From Leucocoprinus leucothites (taxonomy: Eukaryota; Basidiomycota; Agaricomycetes; Agaricales; Agaricaceae): a DNA stretch of 64,000 nucleotides. Location: assembly GCA_013368445.1 (NCBI GenBank), contig JAACJO010000020.1:62001-126000 (forward strand), in the 5' to 3' direction. Positions 22,814 through 31,018 of the stretch are shown piece after piece. Each line of letters opens with the position of its first letter. Positions within the stretch are counted from its first letter, which is position 1. The notes beneath the pieces were generated by a model. It did not search any database, had not been told where the DNA came from, and worked only from the letters and a program-made list of their open reading frames with translations. The position numbers and the translations under genes are program-made.

Positions 22814-23372
22814 TGTTAAGCGCGCAAACGCTACGGATAGGGAGCCGACGTCAAGGACCGGTTGGACAGAGGTGTGACAGAGGTAAGGCAGGAGCCGGTT
22901 GTCGGACACGGGAGCGGGTCGTGGCCTCAACTTATGTGTTGTGCCGACTACTGACGCTTGACCCGGATTTCAGACAATATAAGAGAGCTGAGGACGAACA
23001 GAGAGTAGAGGAAAGTAGCGTATCGCTAAGTTGATTATCAGACTGAGGAAACCAAGTACAAAGTCGTGCTACTTATATACGATGCGGAATATAGGATCGG
23101 ATAAGGAAAACAAACAAAGTAATAAACGGAGAAATAATCAAAGTGGAGTCCGCAAATTTTACAAGGCTAGAAGATATAAAATTTACTATTAAACGGTTGT
23201 CAGAAAATTTCGACAAGGCGGTATGAATTAATAACATGGAAGATGTCAGAATAAGTCCGAAGGCGAAAGACCGATAAAAACCGAAGTAACCGATATGTGA
23301 AAGCGGCTATGAGTTCATGAAAATAATACCAAGTTCAAACCGTCAGCCGTTCTTGAGGTCCGGCTCGTGACA
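22814..23372 (-). repeat. 3' LTR of the chromovirus (559 bp)
   Basis: TG...CA ends, identical by eye to 30455-31013. It lies immediately next to the polypurine tract at 23374-23389. On the opposite strand it lies directly upstream of the accessory gene. Confidence 0.95.
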
Positions 23373-23373
23373 G

Positions 23374-23389
23374 TATTCCCCCCTTAGGG
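23374..23389 (-). promoter_or_regulatory. 3' polypurine tract of the chromovirus
   Basis: On the minus strand it reads CCCTAAGGGGGGAATA, ending one base before the 3'LTR. The purine-rich run next to the 3'LTR is the expected plus-strand primer of LTR-retrotransposon reverse transcription. A near-copy occurs at 26650-26665. Confidence 0.75.
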
Positions 23390-23440
23390 CTGAGCCCTCG
23401 AAGCCACGTGACTTGATCGTGGGAACCAATTCGAACTCCG

Positions 23441-23448
23441 TATAAATT
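23441..23448 (+). promoter_or_regulatory. TATA box of the antisense accessory gene
   Basis: TATAAATT lies 61 bp upstream of the ATG at 23502, in the 129-bp gap between the 3'LTR and the accessory gene. A GGGAACCAATTCG segment, including a CCAAT core, lies just upstream (23421-23433). The arrangement suggests the gene has its own promoter and does not depend on the LTR. Confidence 0.55.
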
Positions 23449-23501
23449 CCGCTCTGAGGGAAAAATTAAGCTTTCTCACAACTTAATCCCCTTTATCTAC
23501 C

Positions 23502-24756
23502 ATGGCGCCCAATTCCGCTACACAAGGATCCGACCCGATGTCTGATAGCGACCTCGAAAACGAACTTCGCAAGATGGACGAGGAGGATGCTCGGAAGGCA
23601 GCCGAGGAAGAGGAGAGGAAGAAGAGAGAAGCTGAGGAAGCCGAAAAGAAGAAGCGCGAGGAGGCGGAACGGCAGAAGAGGAAAGAAGAGTTGCGGAGGA
23701 AGATGGCAGAGAAGAAACAGAGAGAGGCTGAGGAAGCTGAGAAAAAGAGGAAGGAGGCCGAGGAAGCGGAGCGGCTACAAAAGGAAAAGGAGGAGGCCGA
23801 GCTGACGGAGCGGATTCGGCTCGAGGCCGAGAAGAAGGAGAAGGAAAGACAGGAAAAAGAGAAGGGGAAGGGAAAGAAGAGGGCAATGGAGGTAGAGGTC
23901 GAGATAGTGGAGAGTCCGGTGAAGAAAACGAAAACGACAGAAAATGCGAAGGCGGGGACTGGGGCTCGAAGGCCTCGTGCAAAACCGACGAGCGGGCCGG
24001 CTGATACGGCCAGGTTGACTCAACGGAGTGCGGCCGCTGGTCCCTCCAAGTATCAAATTACGGAGTTGGATGATCAAGACGACGATCCGTTGTGGACGCC
24101 CGGCTCAGGTTTGGCCGGAGATGGAAGAGACGAGACCGCCGTTCTCCGAAAACGCGGAAACTATGACGCCAAGGGAGGGAAGATAAAGATGGGCGGAGAC
24201 AACGAGTGCGGGCGGTGCTTGCGTCTGGGCAAGAACTGCACCGAGCAAAGTGACGCGTGAGTAGCTTCCGATTCCCTGGGTCGGCTGATCAACTGACAAC
24301 ATTCACAGCGGCAAGTATATGTGCGAGCCGTGCCACACTTCAAAACAGAAGTGTGCGGTTCCGACAGAGGCTGACAAACAGTCTCATGAACAAACGTACG
24401 AACTAATTGTCGAACAGAGGAAGACCCGGGCCGTCCAAACGGCTATTCTCAAGGAGTTGAAGGGGATCCGGGCCGAGTTGGGAACTCGGCACTTGGCAAT
24501 GGTGTCGAGTATCCGGTCCCAGACCAAGGTCGTGGATGGGCTGGCTAAGGACTTCGAGGAGTTCTACGACCGGCTTGTCCTTGATGACAAGGTGATGGAC
24601 GACGAGGCGCACGAAAAGGCACGGGCGGAGTTGGACGCTAGATTGGCCGCTAAGAAGAACGTGCCCGAGACGTCGGAAGCTGGATCTGGGGATGAGGGAG
24701 AGGCTGGAGAGGAGGAGGATGAGGGAGAGAAGGAGGATGAGAGTGGGAGTAAGTAG
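23502..24756 (+). CDS. Accessory Zn2Cys6 coiled-coil protein, antisense in the chromovirus (2 exons)
   Basis: Exon 1 is 23502-24256 and exon 2 is 24309-24756. The 52-bp intron starts GTGAGT, ends CACAG and has a CTGAC branch-like site. The spliced frame is 400 codons. Residues about 15-130 are a highly charged Glu/Lys/Arg coiled coil, followed by a basic stretch (KGKGKKR). At about residues 236-266 lies a perfect fungal zinc-cluster spacing, CX2CX6CX10CX2CX6C (CGRCLRLGKNC and CEPCHTSKQKC), with the intron inside the X10 linker. The C-terminus is helical, then Glu/Asp/Gly-rich. Zn2Cys6 clusters usually bind DNA, but here few basic residues lie between the cysteines, so a protein-binding or silencing-related role is equally possible. 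The gene is transcribed towards integrase and ends 307 bp from its stop. The reading frame is intact. Confidence 0.85.
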
Positions 24757-25063
24757 GTCGTTTCGTCCATCCCGTTCCTCATGCTCGGCTCGCGTCGTCG
24801 TGAATCCGTTTTTTTTGTTGTCGCATATTTTACTTTTGCTCTTTGGACTTGTGTTTGAAATGGATGATATTTCTTGGGGCCAAGTGTGAGTAAAGAAAAA
24901 AGTCCGAAATAAGAGAAAAAAGACGAGAGGGAGATGAGGCTATTGGGTGTAAGCAAAAACAAAACGGTAAGTACGGAAGTGCAAAAAATTGTCTAAGTCC
25001 AAAAGAAAACGAGTGAGCCGGTATCATAAAACGGGTGAAGAAAATACGTAGCCGAGAGAAAGT

Positions 25064-26667
25064 CTAGGATAAAGGAAGTGGGCCAGGCTTGTCAGGATAA
25101 GCAGAATGGTAATCAAAAAGAAGTTCAGTCGCGTGTGTAAGCTCGGTAGCAGGTAACCATGAAGATTCTTCGTCAGTATCTTCATATCCCAACCAGATGA
25201 CCTTGTAGAGAAGTTTGCATGCGCGACGTCGATCGATCTTCGAGTCTACGATGCGGGCGATCTCGTACTCTGGCTCACCGTCAATGACAACGGGAGCAGG
25301 AGCCGGTTCTGTGCGATCGGAAAATGGATTGGGTGTGGTCGGCTCAAGCATGGAAACGTGGAAGACAGGATGAACAGCGCGCATGGAATCTGGAAGGCGA
25401 AGGGTGAACGAGTGAGAGCCAGGTTGAGCGATAATTTCGTATGGACCGAGGTATTTTTCGGAAAGCTTTTTGGATGGACGGGTAGTGCGGAAGAATTGAG
25501 CTTTCACGAAAACTTTCTGGCCGACTTTGAACTCTGGGGCTGGTAACCGACGTGCATCAGCGGTTCGTTGGTAGCGTTCTTGAGCAGTGGCTATTTCAGT
25601 TTTGAGAGTAGTGTGTAATTCGTCGAGATCGACTGCGAAGTCGCGTGCGCGAGCCGATGCGATATCGCGTTCAGGATGAACTGTAATGTTTGGGTGATAA
25701 CCCTTGTTGGCGAAGAAGGGCGAAATTCCGGTGGTAGCACTGGGCGCGTTGTTGTATGCGAATTCTGCAAGTGGGAGTAGGTCGGACCAGTTGTTCTGCT
25801 GATAGTTGCAGTAAACGCGGAGGTACTGCTCTAGCGTTTGGTTAGTTCGTTCCGTCTGTCCGTCACCTTCAGGATGATAGCCGGATGTGAAATGAAGGCG
25901 CATGTCCAGAGCCGTGCCGAGGGAACGGAAGAAGTGTGAGACGAACTCTGAACCGCGATCGGAAGTGACATGAGAAGGAACACCGTGCTTAGAGAATACG
26001 TGAATGACGAATAACCGTGCTAGTTCTGCGGAAGTGATAGTGTCGTGGGTCGGAATGAATACAGCCTGTTTGGAGAGTCGGTCGACGATAACGAGGATGG
26101 TGTCAAAGCCAGAGGAAGAAGGGAGTTTCTCGATAAAATCCATTGAAATCGAATTCCAAGGGCGTTCAGGAATGGGGAGTTGCTTGAGGTTACCGTATGG
26201 CTTGTGGCGCTGAGACTTGGATCGCATACAGGTAACGCAGGATTTACAGAAAGCCTTGACCTGAGATCGGATATCAGGCCAGGTGTACTCGCGTCGGATG
26301 AGTTCGAGGGTCTTGTTCTGACCGAAATGGCCAGAAAGGACGTGATCGTGTTTGTATTGTAGAACTCTGAGTCTAAGATTGTTGACGTCGGGTACATAGA
26401 TCCTGTCGTCGAGCCGAAGGAAACCAGCGGAATCAACTGACCAGCGGCCTTCGGGATGAGTGATGTGAGCGGATGCGATCGGGTCTTGAGGGAGCGAAGT
26501 AAGGATATCAGAATGAAGTTTCTCGAGATCTAGTATGGTGGCAGCGCGAAGGGAAGGAGTTGAAAAATAAGTAGCTCGAACTGAAGCCGATAACTGTTCA
26601 TGCGAAAATACAGGACGGAAATTATGAGGATTGACCGAAGCGTAGCCATTATTCCCCCTTTAGGGTA
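25064..26667 (-). CDS. Chromovirus integrase with chromodomain
   Basis: The frame opens at about 26667 and ends at TAG 25064-25066. It has the HHCC zinc domain (HDHVLSGHF and CKSCVTC) and then the catalytic core: Asp in SMDFIEKLPSS, Asp in HVTSDRGSEFV, Glu in GQTERTNQTLEQYLR. The GPY/F module (SEKYLGPYEII) and a C-terminal chromodomain (EYEIARIVDSKIDRRR, LYKVIWLGYEDTDEESSWLP) follow. In chromoviruses the chromodomain targets integration to marked chromatin. The frame is -1 relative to RNase H, joined at a G5 run (26654-26658). One extra G there would fuse the frames into a normal pol polyprotein, so this is either a recent one-base deletion or a programmed shift. Confidence 0.9.
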
Positions 26668-28833
26668 GACGTCCCATCGTCTAGTGAGAGCGTCAGGCTT
26701 GGTTCCGAGTCGGCCGGGTCGGAAACGGATGATGAGGTTGAACTGTGATATGAACTCAGACCAACGAGCCTGTCGACGAGTTAGGATCTTCGTAGTGCAG
26801 AAGTATTCCAGGTTCTTGTGATCGGTAACAACGTCAATAGGAAGTGGGGCTCCTTCAAGGTAATGCCGCCAGGTGCGGAAAGCCTCGAAGATAGCAAGGA
26901 GCTCTTTGTCGTGAGTGTCATAGTTTAACTCGGCCGTGTTGAAGGTGCGGGAATGGAACGCAATCGGGTGGACTTCGTTGTCGTCCGCGACAATGGAAAG
27001 GATGGCAGCAAGTGCATAATCGGAAGCATCAGTCTCAATGATGATCTGGGCGTCGGGTATCCAGTGAGTGAGTATAGGAGCAGTGGTGAACGCTTCTTTG
27101 AGGGAGTTAAAGGCTTCGCGACACCGTTCGTCGAAATTCCACTTAGATGCTTTTCGGGTGAGGCGCGTAAGCGGGACGACGATATCGGAATAGTTGTAAA
27201 TGAAGCGTCGATAGAAATTGGCGAAACCGAGAAAAGACTGGATGTCTTTGACTTTCTTCGGTTCAGGCCACTCCTGGATGATTTTGATTTTGTCTTCCGA
27301 CATTTTGAGACCGGCTGGTGAAAGGATATACCCGAGGTATTCGACAGAATCGGAATGGAACTCGCATTTTTCCGCTTTAGCATATAGGCCATGCTTGCGG
27401 AGCCGCTTGAGGACGTCTCGAACTTGTTTCTTGTGTGTGTCGAGGTCGTCAGAGTAGATGAGGATGTCGTCGAGATAGACTGTGACGCAGACGTCGAGGA
27501 GGTCGGAAAAGATGTCGTTCATGAACCGCTGGAAAGCTGCGGGTGCGTTGGTGAGTCCGAAAGGCATAACCAGCCATTCAAAGGATCCATAGCGGGTCCT
27601 GAAAGCCGTTTTCCATTCGTCTCCTTCAGCGATCCGAACGAGGTGATAAGCGTGTCGAAGGTCTATCTTGGTGTAGATGCGGGCTTTGCGAGGAGAGTCG
27701 AGTAGGTCAGAGATGAGCGGGAGCGGGTAGCGATCCTTCTTGGTGATGCGATTGAGGCCGCGGAAATCGACACAAAGTCGTAATGAACCGTCTTTCTTCC
27801 GAACGAAGAGAACGGGTGCGCCGTGAGGCGAAGAAGTGGGGCGGATAAAACCAATAGATACGTGTTCGTCGATAAATTCGCGGAGCGACTCAAGCTCGGA
27901 TGGAGATAATGAATAGATAGTGCCAATGGGAGGTTGAGCACCCTCTTCAATATTGATTTTGAGATCGTAAGGGCGATGCGGTGCAAGGCTGTCAGCACGA
28001 GCTTTGCTGAACACATCGGCGAATTCATGATATTCGTCGGGCACTTTAGAAAGGTCAATTGACTCGTCGGAAACCCGAGCCGAATTGGCGGAAGCGGAAG
28101 GCGAGCTGAGATTGAGGCGGAAGTTTACTGAACCAGGAAGGCGCGAAGCGCGAATGTATGCAGCAGCGTTGATGATAGAAATGCGAGGAGCTGTTGCAAT
28201 ACCAGGAGTAGACATAGAAGTCCCAGAGGATGGTGAATTCAGAGGAGGAGTGTCAGCCGTCGTACTAGGAGCGGGTGACGATGTAGGAGCCGCTATGGGA
28301 GCGGATGCGACGCGGGCAGAAGGGGCAAGATTATCCTGCAAATGCGATCGGAAAGATATACTGCTCGAAACCCAGTCAATCAACGGATTGTAGCGGGTGA
28401 GCCAGTTGTGTCCAAGTACCACAGAGCAGGAAGAATCAAGCCGAGTGACGTAGAAGTCAATAGTCATAGATTCACCGGTAGAGAATGTAACAGGCAGATT
28501 CACAAGTTCAGTAATGTAACTATTCGACGATCCGTCAAATAGGCGAAGCTCGATAGGAGGTAAGGGCGAAGTCGGAAGAGAGTGAGTGCGGACGAAATCA
28601 GAATCTATGAAGCAATGAGTCGAGCCGGAATCAACGAGAGCACAAAACGGTATCCGTTGGATATTATCGGATGAGCAAATGAGAGAAGAAGTGAGGGAAG
28701 CGATAAGAGAATTTGGGTCGGAAAGAGCGGACGCATTGAGGCGGAGGAGACTCTCTGGTGCACAGATGAGCTCAACGCGACCCCCAGTCTGTGCAGAGTC
28801 CTGAGGGTCGCCCTCTATTTTTCCGGACTCTTT
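26530..28833 (-). CDS. Chromovirus pol: protease, reverse transcriptase, RNase H
   Basis: The frame is open from 28833 and has no early ATG, so it is probably made by a -1 shift out of gag. The aspartic protease active site ALVDSGSTHCFID comes first, then RT with VDFRGLNRITKKDRYPLPL, FGLTNAPAAFQRFMNDIF and the catalytic VYLDDILIYSDD. RNase H has IIETDASDYALAAIL, HSRTFNTAELNYDTHDKELL and TDHKNLEYF. After RRWDVYPKGG the frame runs for about 46 codons of nonsense to TAG at 26530, while the true continuation (integrase) is in the -1 frame. Length and order are normal for a chromovirus. Confidence 0.92.
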   Translation of the reverse strand, partial: KESGKIEGDPQDSAQTGGRVELICAPESLLRLNASALSDPNSLIASLTSSLICSSDNIQRIPFCALVDSGSTHCFIDSDFVRTHSLPTSPLPPIELRLFDGSSNSYITELVNLPVTFSTGESMTIDFYVTRLDSSCSVVLGHNWLTRYNPLIDWVSSSISFRSHLQDNLAPSARVASAPIAAPTSSPAPSTTADTPPLNSPSSGTSMSTPGIATAPRISIINAAAYIRASRLPGSVNFRLNLSSPSASANSARVSDESIDLSKVPDEYHEFADVFSKARADSLAPHRPYDLKINIEEGAQPPIGTIYSLSPSELESLREFIDEHVSIGFIRPTSSPHGAPVLFVRKKDGSLRLCVDFRGLNRITKKDRYPLPLISDLLDSPRKARIYTKIDLRHAYHLVRIAEGDEWKTAFRTRYGSFEWLVMPFGLTNAPAAFQRFMNDIFSDLLDVCVTVYLDDILIYSDDLDTHKKQVRDVLKRLRKHGLYAKAEKCEFHSDSVEYLGYILSPAGLKMSEDKIKIIQEWPEPKKVKDIQSFLGFANFYRRFIYNYSDIVVPLTRLTRKASKWNFDERCREAFNSLKEAFTTAPILTHWIPDAQIIIETDASDYALAAILSIVADDNEVHPIAFHSRTFNTAELNYDTHDKELLAIFEAFRTWRHYLEGAPLPIDVVTDHKNLEYFCTTKILTRRQARWSEFISQFNLIIRFRPGRLGTKPDALTRRWDVYPKGGIMATLRSILIISVLYFRMNSYRLQFELLIFQLLPFALPPY
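26650..26665 (-). promoter_or_regulatory. Possible central polypurine tract
   Basis: It reads CCCTAAAGGGGGAATA on the minus strand, almost identical to the 3' PPT (CCCTAAGGGGGGAATA at 23374-23389). It lies at the RNase H/integrase boundary. Central PPTs are known in lentiviruses and Ty1; whether this one primes plus-strand synthesis is inference. It also contains the G5 run where the reading frame shifts. Confidence 0.4.
28815..28833 (-). promoter_or_regulatory. gag-pol overlap, possible -1 frameshift window
   Basis: Between the pol-frame TGA (28834-28836) and the gag TAG (28815-28817) the two frames overlap by 19 nt. The window holds an A-rich stretch, GGAAAAATAG, just before the gag stop. 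Pol is in the -1 (equivalently +2) frame. The stretch is not a canonical X XXY YYZ heptamer, so the mechanism is open. Confidence 0.4.
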
Positions 28834-30407
28834 TCAGAGTCCTTGGACGGAGCCGCTTCGACTTTGCGGATCTTGGCCCGATTTTGTTTCTTGTGGCAAT
28901 TCTCGACCTTGTGGCCTTTGCCACCGCAGAATAGACAGAGATCTTCGTCGAGGCGTCGTTTCCGCTCCTCGGGTGTCAGTTTGCCATTTTGGCCGAGTTT
29001 ACTAGATAGGTCGAATTTCGGCGTAGGGCGTTGGGTACTGGATGTGGATGGAGCGGGGGTGTTGGATTTGGTAGTCGGGGCCTGCGACTGATTACGGTTG
29101 CTGTTGTTGTTGCTGTTACTGTTGTTGCCTCCTCGATTGTTGTTGTTGTTGTTGTTGCCAGGTTGAGACTGGCCGCGTGACGGATTCGGGTTGGAAGGAT
29201 TGGAGGTCGAGGGCTTGTTGGGCTGCTTCCGATTCAGAGAATCGGCAGCATCCTTCTCTGCAGCGCGGGCACGAACACGTTCACGGTCACGCTCCCAGTA
29301 GCGTCCGTCGTAAACGATGGCCAAGCGATGCATTTCCTCGAAAGTAGTGGGTTTACCCTGCTCACGGGTACTGAGAGGGTCTTGGATGCGGTTCGGAAGT
29401 CCCTTGTAGTAACGATGGCAGAGGACCTCGTCGTTCCAACCGAGTTGAGAGGCGTGTTTGAGGAACTCGACGTTGAAAGTGGCGATTTTATCACCCGGTT
29501 TCATGCGAAGGGTATCAAGCATCTCGGCTGCTTCTCCCTTTGGGTTGGCAATGCCAAAATGCGTACGGAGCTCGCGGACAAATGCATTCCAATCGTCGAA
29601 CCAGTCATGGAAGACACCCTGTTCTTCCTGAGTGAGGCCGACCTCGAACCAGTCAAGCGCAACACCGGTGAGGTAGGTCATGGCAAAATCGACTTTCTGA
29701 TTGTCGTGCTGGAACTGTGTGGGGTTGGCTCGGAAATATAGACGGCATTGGATTAGGAAAGTGTTGAGTTTTTCGGGGTCAGAGCCGCTAAAAGTGTCTG
29801 GGAGGCGAGCCTTATTGGTGCGAGTCTGGTTGGCTTGTGCAGCTGCTTGGTGATCAAGATTGTCAGCGAGCCTACCCAAGGCCTCGGCTAGACGATCATT
29901 GTTTGGATCCTGTCGGGGAGCTCGGGGATGAGGTACCCGTCGAGGAGGAAGAGGCTCATCGTCGGAGGAGTGGGAAGGATCTTCAGGATCATTGTCGTCG
30001 GGGTCACCAGGACCACCGGGGGAGCCGTTATAGATGGGTTCATCGTCTTCATCATCGCCGTCGTGGCCCATAGATTGATTATCGGCGTAGTCTGGACCAT
30101 CAGAGTCACCCGGTTCCGAGGGATCGGATGGATTTCTGTCAGATGGCAGACCGCCAGGTGGGGCAGGAGTTCTGGGAGAACGGATATTTCGAAAACGACG
30201 AGGAGGCGGTGGAGGAGAACTAGCAGATCGAGGAGTTTCTGGGAGATTGGGATTAAGACGACGTGAACGACGAGCGCGGATACTGATACGAGAATTGTCG
30301 TCGGTCAGACGAGAAGAGCTTGGGACAGGAGGAGGAGTGTGAGAGCGTTTCCGCTCTGGTTGCGCAACGGTGGAGGTCTTGCCCTTGATAGTACGGGTGT
30401 TGACCAT
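28815..30407 (-). CDS. Chromovirus gag (530 codons)
   Basis: ATG at 30407 and TAG at 28815-28817. The N-terminal third is disordered and acidic (Pro/Asp/Ser-rich). The retrotransposon gag capsid region lies at about residues 195-345 (DTFSGSDPEKLNTFLIQCR, MTYLTGVALDWFE, LGWNDEVLCHRYYKGLP). An Asn-rich tract follows (about residues 415-445, encoded by a GTT/TTG-like repeat at 29095-29160), then a CCHC zinc knuckle CLFCGGKGHKVENC near the C-terminus and a basic tail. The product would form the particle and bind the element RNA. It overlaps the pol frame by 19 bp. No defects were seen. Confidence 0.93.
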   Translation of the reverse strand: MVNTRTIKGKTSTVAQPERKRSHTPPPVPSSSRLTDDNSRISIRARRSRRLNPNLPETPRSASSPPPPPRRFRNIRSPRTPAPPGGLPSDRNPSDPSEPGDSDGPDYADNQSMGHDGDDEDDEPIYNGSPGGPGDPDDNDPEDPSHSSDDEPLPPRRVPHPRAPRQDPNNDRLAEALGRLADNLDHQAAAQANQTRTNKARLPDTFSGSDPEKLNTFLIQCRLYFRANPTQFQHDNQKVDFAMTYLTGVALDWFEVGLTQEEQGVFHDWFDDWNAFVRELRTHFGIANPKGEAAEMLDTLRMKPGDKIATFNVEFLKHASQLGWNDEVLCHRYYKGLPNRIQDPLSTREQGKPTTFEEMHRLAIVYDGRYWERDRERVRARAAEKDAADSLNRKQPNKPSTSNPSNPNPSRGQSQPGNNNNNNNRGGNNSNSNNNSNRNQSQAPTTKSNTPAPSTSSTQRPTPKFDLSSKLGQNGKLTPEERKRRLDEDLCLFCGGKGHKVENCHKKQNRAKIRKVEAAPSKDSEKSPEK

Positions 30408-30441
30408 GATAACAGAAGTGCGAGTGCGACAGTAGAATCTG

Positions 30442-30452
30442 AGTCTGATAAT
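30442..30452 (-). promoter_or_regulatory. Self-priming primer-binding site of the chromovirus
   Basis: Two bases inside the 5'LTR the minus strand reads ATTATCAGACT. This is exactly complementary to AGTCTGATAAT inside the LTR (30675-30685, minus strand), which lies about 35 bp after a TATATAAG box and is therefore the predicted 5' end of the RNA. No TGG-type tRNA match is present. Length and geometry match the 11-nt self-primer described for Tf1/sushi-type elements. Confidence 0.75.
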
Positions 30453-30454
30453 AC

Positions 30455-31013
30455 TGTTAAGCGCGCAAACGCTACGGATAGGGAGCCGACGTCAAGGACC
30501 GGTTGGACAGAGGTGTGACAGAGGTAAGGCAGGAGCCGGTTGTCGGACACGGGAGCGGGTCGTGGCCTCAACTTATGTGTTGTGCCGACTACTGACGCTT
30601 GACCCGGATTTCAGACAATATAAGAGAGCTGAGGACGAACAGAGAGTAGAGGAAAGTAGCGTATCGCTAAGTTGATTATCAGACTGAGGAAACCAAGTAC
30701 AAAGTCGTGCTACTTATATACGATGCGGAATATAGGATCGGATAAGGAAAACAAACAAAGTAATAAACGGAGAAATAATCAAAGTGGAGTCCGCAAATTT
30801 TACAAGGCTAGAAGATATAAAATTTACTATTAAACGGTTGTCAGAAAATTTCGACAAGGCGGTATGAATTAATAACATGGAAGATGTCAGAATAAGTCCG
30901 AAGGCGAAAGACCGATAAAAACCGAAGTAACCGATATGTGAAAGCGGCTATGAGTTCATGAAAATAATACCAAGTTCAAACCGTCAGCCGTTCTTGAGGT
31001 CCGGCTCGTGACA
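30455..31013 (-). repeat. 5' LTR of the chromovirus (559 bp)
   Basis: Identical by eye to 22814-23372. On the minus strand it contains TATATAAG (30713-30720) and the predicted transcription start at 30685 (AGTCTGATAAT). It starts TGTCACGAGCC and ends GCGCTTAACA in sense orientation. Confidence 0.95.
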
Positions 31014-31018
31014 ATAGG

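Larger units (their letters stand above)
22814..31013 (-). mobile_element. Ty3/Gypsy chromovirus, near-intact, with antisense accessory gene
   Basis: The two LTRs (22814-23372 and 30455-31013) are both 559 bp and appear identical. The duplicated target is ATAGG (22809-22813 and 31014-31018). On the minus strand the order is 5'LTR, self-primer PBS, gag, protease-RT-RNase H, integrase-chromodomain, 3'PPT, 3'LTR. A plus-strand gene of 400 codons lies between integrase and the 3'LTR. CpG is not depleted, unlike the host LINE, so this is the most recent insertion in its nest. A one-base frame break at the RNase H/integrase join is the only coding defect noticed. Confidence 0.95.

Noticed and set aside
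23518..23982. Long minus-strand open frame opposite the accessory gene
   Set aside because: It is the Ser/Pro-rich shadow of the Glu/Lys-rich coiled-coil frame, with no domain and no continuity across the intron.
27391..27705. Plus-strand open frames across the pol region
   Set aside because: They lie opposite strongly conserved RT sequence and have no domain of their own; shadow frames.
29095..29160. GTT/TTG microsatellite as a separate repeat locus
   Set aside because: It encodes the Asn-rich tract of gag in frame, so it is part of that gene.
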